Shown one piece after another: positions 1-9,500 of a stretch of 40,350 nt of DNA. Origin of the DNA: Methylophaga sp. (GTDB taxonomy: Bacteria; Pseudomonadota; Gammaproteobacteria; Nitrosococcales; Methylophagaceae); the NCBI GenBank assembly GCA_026988435.1, contig JALSLH010000095.1, positions 1-40,350 of the forward strand, in the 5' to 3' direction. Each line of letters opens with the position of its first letter. Position 1 is the first letter of the stretch. The translations under genes and the position numbers were made by a program. The notes below the pieces were generated by a model that made no database searches, was not told the origin of the DNA, and saw nothing but the letters and a program-made list of their open reading frames with translations.

Positions 1-823
1 AGGCTAACGCTAACAATTGGTGACCTAAACAAATTCCAAAAATGGGTAACTCTTTTTCAAGCAAGGTTTGAATCGCTTCAATCGCATAAGTACACGGCTC
101 AGGATCACCAGGGCCATTCGACAAAAATACACCATCAGGGTTTAAGGCTAACACCTCTTCAGCTGATGTTTGAGCAGGTACAACCGTTAAACGGCAACCA
201 CGCTCCACCAGCATACGCAAGATATTACTCTTAGCACCAAAGTCATAAGCAACCACATGGAAACGTTCTGCTACTGCTTGAGACTCTCCCGACAAATGCC
301 AGCATGATTTATCCCATTGATAAGACTCTTTAGTAGATACAACTTTAGCTAAGTCCATACCTTTTAGGCCATCAAAAGCTTTTGCAGCGGCAATGGCTGC
401 ATCAATATCGATGTTATCACCGGCAACGATACAGCCTTTCATCGCACCTTTATCACGTAAACGACGTGTCAAAGCACGGGTATCAATACCTGCTAAACCA
501 ACCACGTTATGGCGCTCTAAATAACTGTCTAACGCTTCTTCACTGCGCCAATTACTAACAACAGGCGATAAATCACGAATAATTAATCCGCTGGCAACAA
601 TATTATTTGATTCTTCATCTTCAACATTCACACCAACATTACCAATATGCGGATAAGTTAAGGTAACAATTTGGCGACAATATGAAGGGTCGGTCAGAAT
701 TTCCTGATAGCCAGTCATTGCTGTATTAAACACAACTTCACCAACCGATTGCCCAATAGCACCAATTGATTCGCCGTGATAGACCGTACCATCTTCAAGA
801 GCAAGTAAAGCGCTTGTCTTCAA
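1..823 (-). CDS. carA: Carbamoyl-phosphate synthase small subunit (partial, N-terminal part)
   Basis: This is the glutaminase subunit of carbamoyl-phosphate synthase, which hydrolyses glutamine and passes ammonia to CarB for arginine and pyrimidine synthesis in the cytoplasm. About 274 residues are present. The N-terminal CarA domain starts [20 protein letters not shown], and the class I amidotransferase domain follows with [11 protein letters not shown] and the nucleophile loop GICLGHQ close to the window edge. The His-Glu part of the triad lies beyond the window. I chose a TTG start at 823-821 because a strong GGAGG sits 6 nt upstream and no ATG lies near the N-terminus. The gene runs off the left end, so it is truncated by the window and not visibly broken. 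The identification is secure from the amidotransferase motifs. Confidence 0.95.
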   Translation of the reverse strand, partial: MKTSALLALEDGTVYHGESIGAIGQSVGEVVFNTAMTGYQEILTDPSYCRQIVTLTYPHIGNVGVNVEDEESNNIVASGLIIRDLSPVVSNWRSEEALDSYLERHNVVGLAGIDTRALTRRLRDKGAMKGCIVAGDNIDIDAAIAAAKAFDGLKGMDLAKVVSTKESYQWDKSCWHLSGESQAVAERFHVVAYDFGAKSNILRMLVERGCRLTVVPAQTSAEEVLALNPDGVFLSNGPGDPEPCTYAIEAIQTLLEKELPIFGICLGHQLLALA

Positions 824-931
824 AGGAAACCTCCACCAGATAAAAATAAAGGAAAAAGCTGAACGCTCTTTCCACACAAAATCCTCGTAATTTTATCTTA
901 AAACTAGAGGTTTAGTCTATGTGAAAATAAC

Positions 932-1750
932 TTAATTTGAACGATATAGTTCTGGGCGACCATGATTGAGTAGCGGCATGTTTTCCCTAACTTCATGTAA
1001 ATAATCCAAATCAACAACAGCAGAAACCAACTCTGCTCGCTCAGAGGCACAGCAAATCACACTGCCCCATGGATCTATAATCACGCTACTGCCATATGAT
1101 GTACGCCCATCATAATGCTCACCCCACTGGTTAGGTGCCACAATATATATTTGATTTTCTATTGCTCTAGCGATTAATAGAGGTAACCAATGATGCTTGC
1201 CGGTATAGAGAAAAAATGCCGCCGGTACAAACACTATCTGCGCACCTTGTGCCGTCATATGGCGAAATAATTCGGGAAAACGCAAGTCATAACAAATCGT
1301 TAAACCCAACGTCCCCACTTCATGGTCAACAACAACGGGGGTGTTACCCGGTTTAATACCATCCGATTCGTTGTAGCCTAATGTCGGCGCATCACACATG
1401 TGGATTTTTCGATAAACACCGTTTATTTCACCTTGGCGATTAATTAAGATCGAGGTGTTATATAAACGCTCGCTATCTTCTTGCGTTTTTTCATAGATGC
1501 TACCTAATAATATAGATAAGTCATATTTAGAGGCATATTCTTGAAAAGTCTGAACAAGTTCACCCTCTAGCGTTTGAGCCACACGATGCTTCTCCGCATG
1601 ATCATTACCCACATATAAAAATGTTTCAGGAAACGCTAAAAGGTCAACACCTTCATCTGCTGCCTCTCGGATTTTATTTAATGAATATTTTAAATTTTCT
1701 GCTAGCTGATCAGATGAATTCATCTGCACCATGCCAATACGACTTTTCAT
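932..1750 (-). CDS. Carbon-nitrogen hydrolase (Nit1/YbeM-like amidase)
   Basis: This 272-residue cytoplasmic enzyme belongs to the nitrilase superfamily. The catalytic Glu-Lys-Cys triad is visible as E42 (FPETF), K115 (YRKIHMCDAP) and C153 (TICYDLRFPELFR). The HMCD and CYDLRFPELFR motifs resemble the Nit1/YbeM branch, whose members hydrolyse deaminated glutathione. That substrate is an inference from family resemblance; an omega-amidase role is the main alternative. The full family length is present. It lies upstream of carA on the same strand with a gap of about 108 bp, and is divergent from hemB. The start ATG at 1750 gives the expected N-terminus (RIGMVQMNSSD). Confidence 0.85.
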   Translation of the reverse strand: MKSRIGMVQMNSSDQLAENLKYSLNKIREAADEGVDLLAFPETFLYVGNDHAEKHRVAQTLEGELVQTFQEYASKYDLSILLGSIYEKTQEDSERLYNTSILINRQGEINGVYRKIHMCDAPTLGYNESDGIKPGNTPVVVDHEVGTLGLTICYDLRFPELFRHMTAQGAQIVFVPAAFFLYTGKHHWLPLLIARAIENQIYIVAPNQWGEHYDGRTSYGSSVIIDPWGSVICCASERAELVSAVVDLDYLHEVRENMPLLNHGRPELYRSN

Positions 1751-1803
1751 AATGCTTAATTCTATATTTTTTAGTATTACCTATGCTTTCGACTGAAAAC
1801 TAA

Positions 1804-3692
<1,889 letters not shown>

Positions 3693-3718
3693 ATGCTACT
3701 CAATAACTTGAAGGACAC

Positions 3719-3817
3719 ATGGAAAGATATATTGACTTAAGAAGATGCTTTATTGATTATGGTTGTTCATCTGAATATTCAAAAGCTAGTGAGTCACTTG
3801 CAGACACTAGCGGATAA
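3719..3817 (+). CDS. Possible 32-residue small ORF
   Basis: An ATG at 3719 preceded by AAGGA with short spacing opens 32 codons (MERYIDLRRCFIDYGCSSEY...) ending TAA at 3815-3817. I recognise no family. It lies between aroE and the toxin-antitoxin module and could be a decayed remnant or a chance ORF. The rest of 3693-3870 holds nothing else I can identify. Confidence 0.15.
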   Translation: MERYIDLRRCFIDYGCSSEYSKASESLADTSG

Positions 3818-3870
3818 TATTAAACAACAAAATGATAATGTGGATGGATTAGAGGTAATTAGTTTTGATT

Positions 3871-4158
3871 TTACCGATCCATCGCATCAATAATTGCATC
3901 AGGATTATGCTCCACCACTTTTAATAACACACGTGCAGGCCCACGAGGCACACGTAGTCCCTGTTCCCAATGGCGTAACGTTCCTACTGATATACCAAAG
4001 GTAGCGCAGAATGTTTGCTGACTCATACCTGTTTTTTCTCTAATCGCCTTTACGTTGACCGTCTCAGGTGTATGCAATACAACAGTTTTAGTATTGCCTT
4101 TAGCGTGATCTATCGCATCCGATAGTCCTGCTGATATTTCAGTGAATGCTTTGTTCAT
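3871..4158 (-). CDS. HigA-type antitoxin (Xre-family HTH)
   Basis: This 95-residue DNA-binding protein is the likely antitoxin and autorepressor of a type II module. The C-terminal half holds a helix-turn-helix: KTGMSQQTFCATFGISVGT then LRHWEQGLRVPRGPARVLL, typical of HigA-2-like antitoxins. I set the start at ATG 4158 because GGAGA lies just upstream; a longer in-frame start at 4188 would lie further inside the toxin gene. The start lies within the toxin 3' end (20 bp overlap), so the order is toxin first, as in higBA. The N-terminal region probably contacts the toxin, by analogy with the family. Confidence 0.85.
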   Translation of the reverse strand: MNKAFTEISAGLSDAIDHAKGNTKTVVLHTPETVNVKAIREKTGMSQQTFCATFGISVGTLRHWEQGLRVPRGPARVLLKVVEHNPDAIIDAMDR

Positions 4159-4492
4159 TTCTCTTTCTCCAGTAATCAACCAATTCATTAACTAACTTGG
4201 CCAATAGTTTCTTTTCTTCAGCCGATATATTGGCTTTTTCATTTTTACCAAACACAGCTAGCAGGTATAATGGCATCATATTGCTGTGGTGATAATAAAT
4301 CACTCTCACACCACCGCTTTTACCCTTTCCCGATCTTGCCCACCTAAGTTTTCTAATACCACCCGATCCCCGTATAAGATCACCTGCATTGGGGTGTTCA
4401 GATAAATAAGAAATCAGCTCTTCTTTTTCTTCCAATGTCAGCAGTTTTATCACTTTCTTCTGGAAAGCTTTGGTTTCAGCAATGGTAATCAT
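4139..4492 (-). CDS. HigB/RelE-family toxin
   Basis: This 117-residue basic protein matches the HigB-2/RelE-like toxin pattern: SEHPNAGDLIRGSGGIRKLRW, the basic RSGKGKSGGVRVIYYHH, then LYLLAVFGKNEKANIS. Family members are ribosome-dependent mRNA endonucleases. The core GSGGIRK...GKSGGVRVIYY...KNEK is intact, so an active toxin is plausible. It is the first gene of the pair and overlaps the antitoxin start. The ATG at 4492 is preceded by GAGG, but the strong promoter candidate ends so close to it that the transcript might carry almost no leader. Confidence 0.85.
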   Translation of the reverse strand: MITIAETKAFQKKVIKLLTLEEKEELISYLSEHPNAGDLIRGSGGIRKLRWARSGKGKSGGVRVIYYHHSNMMPLYLLAVFGKNEKANISAEEKKLLAKLVNELVDYWRKRNEQSIH

Positions 4493-4500
4493 ATAGCCTC

Positions 4501-4529
4501 ATAATATACGCCAATGGCGTATTTATCAA
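4501..4529 (-). promoter_or_regulatory. Toxin-antitoxin promoter with internal operator palindrome
   Basis: On the minus strand a -35 box TTGATA (4529-4524) and a -10 box TATTAT (4506-4501) are separated by exactly 17 nt. Most of the spacer is a perfect inverted repeat with 7-bp arms, ATACGCC and GGCGTAT around a 3-bp centre, at 4506-4522. An antitoxin bound there would block RNA polymerase directly, as expected for an autoregulated type II module. The binding itself is inferred. Confidence 0.7.
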
Positions 4530-4543
4530 TATGAAATTATCAT

Positions 4544-4571
4544 TTTACGGCCTTTGATACTAAGCTATACT
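4544..4571 (+). promoter_or_regulatory. Candidate sigma-70 promoter for the Tag-like/ACP-like block
   Basis: TTTACG (4544-4549), a 16-bp spacer, and TATACT (4566-4571) lie 38 bp upstream of the Tag-like remnant and point rightward. The match is moderate and only suggestive. It would serve the remnant, the ACP-like protein and the intact Tag-like gene as one transcript. Confidence 0.35.
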
Positions 4572-4608
4572 GCTTATTTGATCTAAAATGAATTGGCTTA
4601 CTCTATCT

Positions 4609-4689
4609 ATGAATACCTTTTCAGCAATTTACCAACGTGCAGTAGAACGAAAATGGGCTGGCTTTAAGACAGTATTTTGGGATGCCTGA
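4609..4689 (+). pseudogene. Internally deleted copy of the Tag-like glycosylase gene
   Basis: The 26 codons read MNTFSAIYQRAVERK followed by WAGFKTVFW and a TGA stop. The first 15 residues align with the start of the intact Tag-like protein encoded at 5366 (MQKFSEIVQRALERK). The following WAGFKTVFW aligns with its residues 65-73 (WVGFEETFW). The copy is therefore a duplicate that lost about 49 codons in frame and everything after. The DNA is also similar (shared CAACGTGCA and AGAACGAAAA). The stop is in the same frame as the ACP-like gene that begins 3 nt later. An in-frame ATG at 4588 would add seven residues. Confidence 0.65.
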
Positions 4690-4692
4690 ATT

Positions 4693-5361
4693 ATGGGATT
4701 AGATGCTGTTGAACTTGTCATCGTAGTTGAAGATGAATTCCAAATTGTAATCTCTGATGAAGAAGCGTTTAAATGTGAAACGCCCAATTTACTGACCGAT
4801 TTAGTGTATTCAAAACTAAGGCAATCGGAATCGGATGTGTGCCCATCCATGCATGGTTTTTATATTGTAAGAAAAATACTAATGGAACAATTAAGTATTC
4901 CCAGAGAACAAATCAAACCAGAAACCAAGCTAACAGAACTTATTGATAAAAAAGATCGTGCTCTGCTTTGGAAAAGATTACTTTCAACACTCTCAACGGG
5001 AGAAACGATTCACGCTCCCCTTGAAAAACCTCGCTGGATAAAAATAGCTATCCTCGTCTCAAGTTTAATCGTATTTTCTCTATTTCTATCTATAACAGAA
5101 AGTACAATTTTCGCTATTCTAGCGGCAATTTTTAACTCTATGATTCTAAATGCTGCCACATTATGGTTTCAATCTGAGTTTCCAAAGAATTTTCAGACCG
5201 TTAAAGATTTGATTCGCATTGTCGGTACACTTGAAACTAAAGTATGGCAGCGGGATCAAGTATATAATCGTGTGAAAATGCTAGTAGTTGAACAGTTAGG
5301 CGTTGAATCTGAAAATGTATTACCTGATTCCCATTTTATAAACGATCTGGGAATGAGCTAA
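4693..5361 (+). CDS. Membrane protein with permuted acyl-carrier-protein halves
   Basis: The 222-residue product begins with what looks like the C-terminal half of an acyl carrier protein (residues 2-42: GLDAVELVIVVEDEF then SDEE), starting right at the position of the usual DSL phosphopantetheine site. Residues 57-100 resemble a degenerate ACP first half (VRKILMEQLSIPREQIKPET) with no serine motif. Two hydrophobic segments follow at about 115-134 and 138-159. Residues 188-222 are a good ACP N-terminal half (RVKMLVVEQLGVESENV... FINDLGMS) that stops at the modification-site serine. The N and C halves are thus present but in swapped order. No intact DSL site exists, so it probably cannot act as a normal carrier. 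I do not know its function; it may be a rearrangement product of a duplicated locus. It ends 4 nt before the Tag-like gene. Confidence 0.55.
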   Translation: MGLDAVELVIVVEDEFQIVISDEEAFKCETPNLLTDLVYSKLRQSESDVCPSMHGFYIVRKILMEQLSIPREQIKPETKLTELIDKKDRALLWKRLLSTLSTGETIHAPLEKPRWIKIAILVSSLIVFSLFLSITESTIFAILAAIFNSMILNAATLWFQSEFPKNFQTVKDLIRIVGTLETKVWQRDQVYNRVKMLVVEQLGVESENVLPDSHFINDLGMS

Positions 5362-5365
5362 GTTC

Positions 5366-6037
5366 ATGCAAAAATTCTCAGAAATAGTCCAACGTGCACT
5401 AGAACGAAAAGGCGGTGAAGAACAACTCGCAGCCTTATTACCAACAGGTATAAAAACAGCCGCTGAATTATCCTCCATTGCCGATGATCGGTATTTGGCA
5501 GAAATGACCAAGGCTATCTTTAAAGCTGGGTTCTATTGGAAGGTCATTGATCATAAATGGGTGGGCTTTGAAGAAACCTTTTGGAACTTTAATGTCGCTC
5601 GATGCAATATGATAAGCCCTGAAGATCTTGAATCGCTTTATCAAGACACGCGTATTATTAGAAATGGGCAAAAGATTGATGCTGTAGCTAAAAATGCAGC
5701 AATGATTATTGAGTTCGCCGAGCAATACGGATCGTTTGCAACCATGATTGCTGATTGGCCTGATGATGACTTTATTGGCTTATTAGAACTCTTACATAAA
5801 AACGGTTCACGCTTAGGCAAACAAACGAGCCAACATTTTCTCCGTTTTATCGGCAAAGATGGTTTTGTTTTGGCAAAAGACGGTGTTGCCGCAATGATCC
5901 GTGCGGATGTTATTTCTACTCACCCCACCAGCAAACGTGATTTAAAGCTAGTGCAAGATGCCTACAATATTTGGCGCGAAGAATCAGGGCTTGGTAATGC
6001 CCAAATTAGTCGCATTTTGTCTTTATCCATTGACTAA
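5366..6037 (+). CDS. Divergent DNA-3-methyladenine glycosylase I (Tag)-like protein
   Basis: This 223-residue protein resembles the Tag family of helix-hairpin-helix base-excision glycosylases, with the core AIFKAGFYWKVIDHKWVGFEETFWNF, DTRIIRNGQKIDAVAKNA and a C-terminal THPTSKRD region. Compared with the E. coli Tag motif EGQQAGLSW, the stretch here is AIFKAGFYW, so the acidic residue of the Tag pocket appears to be Ala. The N-terminal cysteine and histidine of the zinc snap are also not seen. It is probably a distinct Tag-like subfamily whose substrate is unknown. It follows the ACP-like gene by 4 nt and is convergent with the AsmA-family gene. A shortened duplicate lies at 4609-4689. Confidence 0.75.
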   Translation: MQKFSEIVQRALERKGGEEQLAALLPTGIKTAAELSSIADDRYLAEMTKAIFKAGFYWKVIDHKWVGFEETFWNFNVARCNMISPEDLESLYQDTRIIRNGQKIDAVAKNAAMIIEFAEQYGSFATMIADWPDDDFIGLLELLHKNGSRLGKQTSQHFLRFIGKDGFVLAKDGVAAMIRADVISTHPTSKRDLKLVQDAYNIWREESGLGNAQISRILSLSID

Positions 6038-6050
6038 ATATTAGCGAAAA

Positions 6051-8075
6051 CTACCTAAATAAACCTTTCACTTTATCTACTGCTGAACTGCCAGCCTCTT
6101 TAACTGCTTCAACCGGCTTGCTTTCAATAGCAGATTCCTGTGGTGTCTGTTCTGCTTCAATTCTACTTACCGGTTTATTGCTTAACGCCGTAGCACAAGG
6201 GTTGGCATCTGCTGTTGTACGATCAAGTAATCCTTCTGCCAATAGTGATAAACCACCCGTAGCTAACGCGGCACCAACAGATAAACCCGTTGTAATAGTG
6301 CCCTTTAGATCAGCTGTAGGTGTCGGGTTGGCTAGCGTGCCTCCTAATTTCACTAAACCGGCTAGCTTGCTAGCATTAATGCCGACTCCTTCACGCGCAT
6401 TTGGGCTGAAAGCAATATTGAGTTTTTCGGTTTTCAAATCAACCAATCCACTGCCAATAATATTCATTTTACTTGTGGAAAAGACAATACCCTTATCTGT
6501 TGAAGCAATACCCTCTTTAATGGTGAAATTTACTACTGCACATTCCAACTGTGTTGAATCACTACCCTTTGCTAACGGGTTCAGCATAGTCAACAAATCA
6601 GTCGTGACAGCACCGATTCCTAAGCCTTTAAATTCACTTTTTCCCATCTGCAATACTAGTTTGCCATTCAAGTCCGCCATGATCTGGCTTATGCTATTAC
6701 CGCTGCCCGTGGCTTTAAAACTAATGTCGGTTATCGCACCTGACATTTTATCGTTCAAATCACCAAGTTGCGTTAGATCGAGGCTATTTATATTAATATC
6801 GCTTGTCAATCTGGCGGTTTTGCCGCTCGTATTCAAACCAATATTACCTTTTAAACTGCCTCCAGCTAATAATGTGGTGACTGGGTTCATTATTAAGTTG
6901 CCCTCTTTAAGGCTAACTGAAACGGTGGTGTTATCCAATATTACACTGCTTGTTTTAATTTTTTTAGCGTTGATTGTGATCTTAGCATTAACCGACTTTA
7001 AACCCTCTAAGGGCAATGGATCCGATGAGAATACTTTATCTTTTGACGAGTTCTCTGTTGCAGATTCGGGGCTCCCCGCAGCCATCAACTCCATTAAATC
7101 AATCATATTTGAACTTAAATTAGCCGTAATTGCAGGACGTTTCCCCGATAAGTTAGCTGTGACATTGCCCGAAAGATCCGTATTTGCTAATACCAATTTC
7201 ATTTCTTTTATCGAATATACTCCTTTTGTATCAACGAGCTTTCCTGTAAAGCTTACTGGGCCTAAGGTAGGCAAATCATTGCCTACTAATTCAGATAACT
7301 CGGCTAAAGAATCTAGCTTAAAAGTAATGCCTAAATTCACCCCTTTACCTTCTGTTGGCTTAGCTACCGCCCCCTTAAGTGCGATATTAAAATCATTCAG
7401 CGCCACTGTCAGATCAATAGGATAGTTCTTGTTGCTTGTTAATTGATTCAATGACCCCAAACTCCCTTTTGCTTCGATCGAAACTGTATTATAAGCCGCC
7501 TTCATAAACACTGAAAGTGGCTGATCAGCACCTTTTGAGGCAGTCTTTATTTCTTCAATAATAAGGTTCGTTTTTTGTCCTGTAATGCCATCTTTATAAC
7601 TAATCTCAGCATTTTTCAAATATATTTCATTCACAATAATCTTAGGGTTCGCGCCCACATCTTTTGAAGATGCTTCTTCTTGATTTTGACTAGCAAACAC
7701 CCAGTTTCCAACGCCTTTTTTATTAGTCTCAAGAAAAATTTTGGGTGCTAATAAAATGACCTTATTGATCTGAATATCGCCTCTTAATAAAGGCAGTAAT
7801 GCAACTTGCACTTCAAATTTATCTAAGCTCAACATTTCAGCTGTTGAGCCCCAGGTCGCATTACTAAATTTAACGTCTTCAAGCACTAGGGTTGGAATCA
7901 AGGAAGCAGCAAATTGTAAATCACCTCCTACTTGCAATTCCCTACCCGTATTTTCTTCAGCAAATTCTATTATCTCAGCCTTGTATTGATTTATATCTAA
8001 GGTACTAATGAAGACCACTATTACAATCACTGCAACAAGCAATAACACTGACATTATTTTTATGATCTTAATCAT
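6051..8075 (-). CDS. AsmA-family protein
   Basis: This 674-residue protein has one N-terminal membrane anchor (IKIMSVLLLVAVIVIVVFIS), then an AsmA-type periplasmic region beginning INQYKAEIIEFAEENTGRE and SFx-like repeats such as LEDVKFSNATWG. The C-terminal half contains the AsmA-like segment with GKLVLQMGKSEFKGLG and the late part FSPNAREGVGINASKLAGLVKLGG, typical of AsmA/YhjG relatives. Such proteins span the periplasm and are implicated in lipid transport to and assembly of the outer membrane. The C-terminus is Ala/Glu/Lys-rich. Convergent with the Tag-like gene and divergent from the MscS gene. The opposite strand is open for 435 codons, but its composition marks it as a shadow. Confidence 0.88.
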   Translation of the reverse strand: MIKIIKIMSVLLLVAVIVIVVFISTLDINQYKAEIIEFAEENTGRELQVGGDLQFAASLIPTLVLEDVKFSNATWGSTAEMLSLDKFEVQVALLPLLRGDIQINKVILLAPKIFLETNKKGVGNWVFASQNQEEASSKDVGANPKIIVNEIYLKNAEISYKDGITGQKTNLIIEEIKTASKGADQPLSVFMKAAYNTVSIEAKGSLGSLNQLTSNKNYPIDLTVALNDFNIALKGAVAKPTEGKGVNLGITFKLDSLAELSELVGNDLPTLGPVSFTGKLVDTKGVYSIKEMKLVLANTDLSGNVTANLSGKRPAITANLSSNMIDLMELMAAGSPESATENSSKDKVFSSDPLPLEGLKSVNAKITINAKKIKTSSVILDNTTVSVSLKEGNLIMNPVTTLLAGGSLKGNIGLNTSGKTARLTSDININSLDLTQLGDLNDKMSGAITDISFKATGSGNSISQIMADLNGKLVLQMGKSEFKGLGIGAVTTDLLTMLNPLAKGSDSTQLECAVVNFTIKEGIASTDKGIVFSTSKMNIIGSGLVDLKTEKLNIAFSPNAREGVGINASKLAGLVKLGGTLANPTPTADLKGTITTGLSVGAALATGGLSLLAEGLLDRTTADANPCATALSNKPVSRIEAEQTPQESAIESKPVEAVKEAGSSAVDKVKGLFR

Positions 8076-8241
8076 AATTCTTCTCTCTTAAATTTAGCCA
8101 ATTATACTCTTATCACCTAGCATGAATGGCTAGACTGATACTGTCAATAGTAATTAATCATCACCACAAACTATTTATAACTATTGCTAGATATGCCACT
8201 TTAAGGCAACATGATGTTTTTTAAATTAAGTCCTTTATCTT

Positions 8242-9267
8242 ATGTCTGAATTACCTATTTTTGGCAATTTATCCTCTATTGATCTGATTGCTGTTGCTGT
8301 CAACTTCTTACTTTTTATCTTTACTCGAAAAATAGTGACTGCTTTTCGGCCCAACAAAGAGTCCACCTCAATTAATACTAAGGTATGGACACTACGATTT
8401 ATTAATATCAGTCTATTTGGTATTTATTTCGCAGAATACTTTATCGGTGGCTGGACTGCACAACTGTCAAAAACAGGGCTCACCTTATTAATCGCTTATT
8501 TATTTGTCAGTTTTTTACAAATTATCATTATAAGAAAATATGGCCGTGTAAAAGAAATTGATGAAATTGAGTATCGTGTTGAAACCTATCAATCAGAAAT
8601 GCTCAATTTAATTCTGGTACTTGCTGTTTTTATTACTGTATTTATTGTCATAATAAATGTGTGGGGAATGACCGACTGGTTTAAAACCACCAGTGTATTA
8701 GGTGGTCTGCTGATTATTCTATTTTCGACTAAGGACTACTGGGCACCTGATAACATCAATGGTCTAATGCTCCTCTACAATGGCGATGTTGAACCGGGAA
8801 GTGTCATTCAAATTGATGAATACAATTTACTTGCCGTCACCATTGAAACGACACTCACGCAGACTCGTTTTCGTGATCTACGCTCTCGTCATATTATTGT
8901 ATTGCCTAACGCCAAAGTTAGAAATAGTAAAATTGAAGTATTAAGTAAAAGCTCTGCTTCTGGTCTAATGCGCTATACCGATTTCAAAATTGGCTATGGT
9001 CATCCCACTGAAAATATCGATGCCTTTCTCACTGAAGTGTGGCAACAAGCATGTGACAATGAAAAAGCGCTGAATGCAGACAAACAAGCGAAAATAACAG
9101 TCATTGAAAATGGTGATCATGCTGTTGTATGGCGCTTAGCTTATTGGGTTAAAAATGTGTATAGCTTATTTGATGCCGAATTTGCTATTAATCGCGCTGC
9201 CTATGCGCATGGGCAGCAACAAGGCGTCGCACTCAATACACCGCTGACACATGAAGTGCTCTCATAG
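8242..9267 (+). CDS. MscS-family mechanosensitive channel protein
   Basis: This 341-residue inner-membrane protein has four or five hydrophobic segments in residues 10-160. The MscS-type soluble domain follows, with DVEPGSVIQIDEYNLLAVTIE, the beta-domain TQTRFRDLRSRHIIVLPNAKV and a charged C-terminal domain. The pore helix resembles MscS (TSVLGGLLIILFSTKDYWAPDNINGL), though the usual Gly/Ala pattern is reduced, so gating is uncertain. Family members relieve osmotic pressure or pass small solutes. No clear Shine-Dalgarno precedes the ATG at 8242. The gene stands alone between the AsmA gene and the SRP RNA. The 166-bp upstream gap shows nothing else I can assign. Confidence 0.82.
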   Translation: MSELPIFGNLSSIDLIAVAVNFLLFIFTRKIVTAFRPNKESTSINTKVWTLRFINISLFGIYFAEYFIGGWTAQLSKTGLTLLIAYLFVSFLQIIIIRKYGRVKEIDEIEYRVETYQSEMLNLILVLAVFITVFIVIINVWGMTDWFKTTSVLGGLLIILFSTKDYWAPDNINGLMLLYNGDVEPGSVIQIDEYNLLAVTIETTLTQTRFRDLRSRHIIVLPNAKVRNSKIEVLSKSSASGLMRYTDFKIGYGHPTENIDAFLTEVWQQACDNEKALNADKQAKITVIENGDHAVVWRLAYWVKNVYSLFDAEFAINRAAYAHGQQQGVALNTPLTHEVLS

Positions 9268-9308
9268 CTATTGTAATTACTGACTTTTTCAATAGATGGC
9301 ATGGTATA

Positions 9309-9337
9309 TTGAGATCTAACGCTAGCAATAGCATAAA
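9309..9337 (+). promoter_or_regulatory. Candidate promoter for the SRP RNA
   Basis: TTGAGA (9309-9314), a 17-bp spacer, then CATAAA (9332-9337), about 25 bp before the RNA 5' end. The spacing is right and the -10 match is moderate, so it is a reasonable candidate. Confidence 0.4.
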
Positions 9338-9362
9338 AAAACATCTAAGATCACACATTCAA

Positions 9363-9480
9363 TGGTGGCCTGCACTGGTCTCCTCGCGACGAAATGTTGG
9401 TCAGCCCGTCAGATCCGGAAGGAAGCAGCGGAGCCTTCGGACTCGTGCGCCGAGATTGGGCTAGTGTGGGACATCACCCA
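9363..9480 (+). ncRNA. ffs: Signal recognition particle RNA (4.5S, bacterial small type)
   Basis: The universal SRP hairpin tip is visible at 9408-9428 (GTCAGATCCGGAAGGAAGCAG), the binding site for the Ffh M domain. The flanks form one long rod: GGTG at 9364-9367 pairs with CACC at 9475-9478, with further imperfect pairing inward. The RNA acts with Ffh in co-translational targeting of membrane proteins. Placement directly before dnaX is the familiar gammaproteobacterial order. A TTTTT run at 9481-9485 follows the stem and could end the transcript. The exact ends are estimated from pairing. Confidence 0.93.
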
Positions 9481-9500
9481 TTTTTCAAATGAGCTATCGC

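Noticed and set aside
6118-7425. 435-codon open frame on the plus strand opposite the AsmA-family gene
   Set aside because: It is a shadow of the AsmA gene. The product is low-complexity, Leu/Ser/Pro-rich, has no ribosome site, and the minus strand frame has clear family features.
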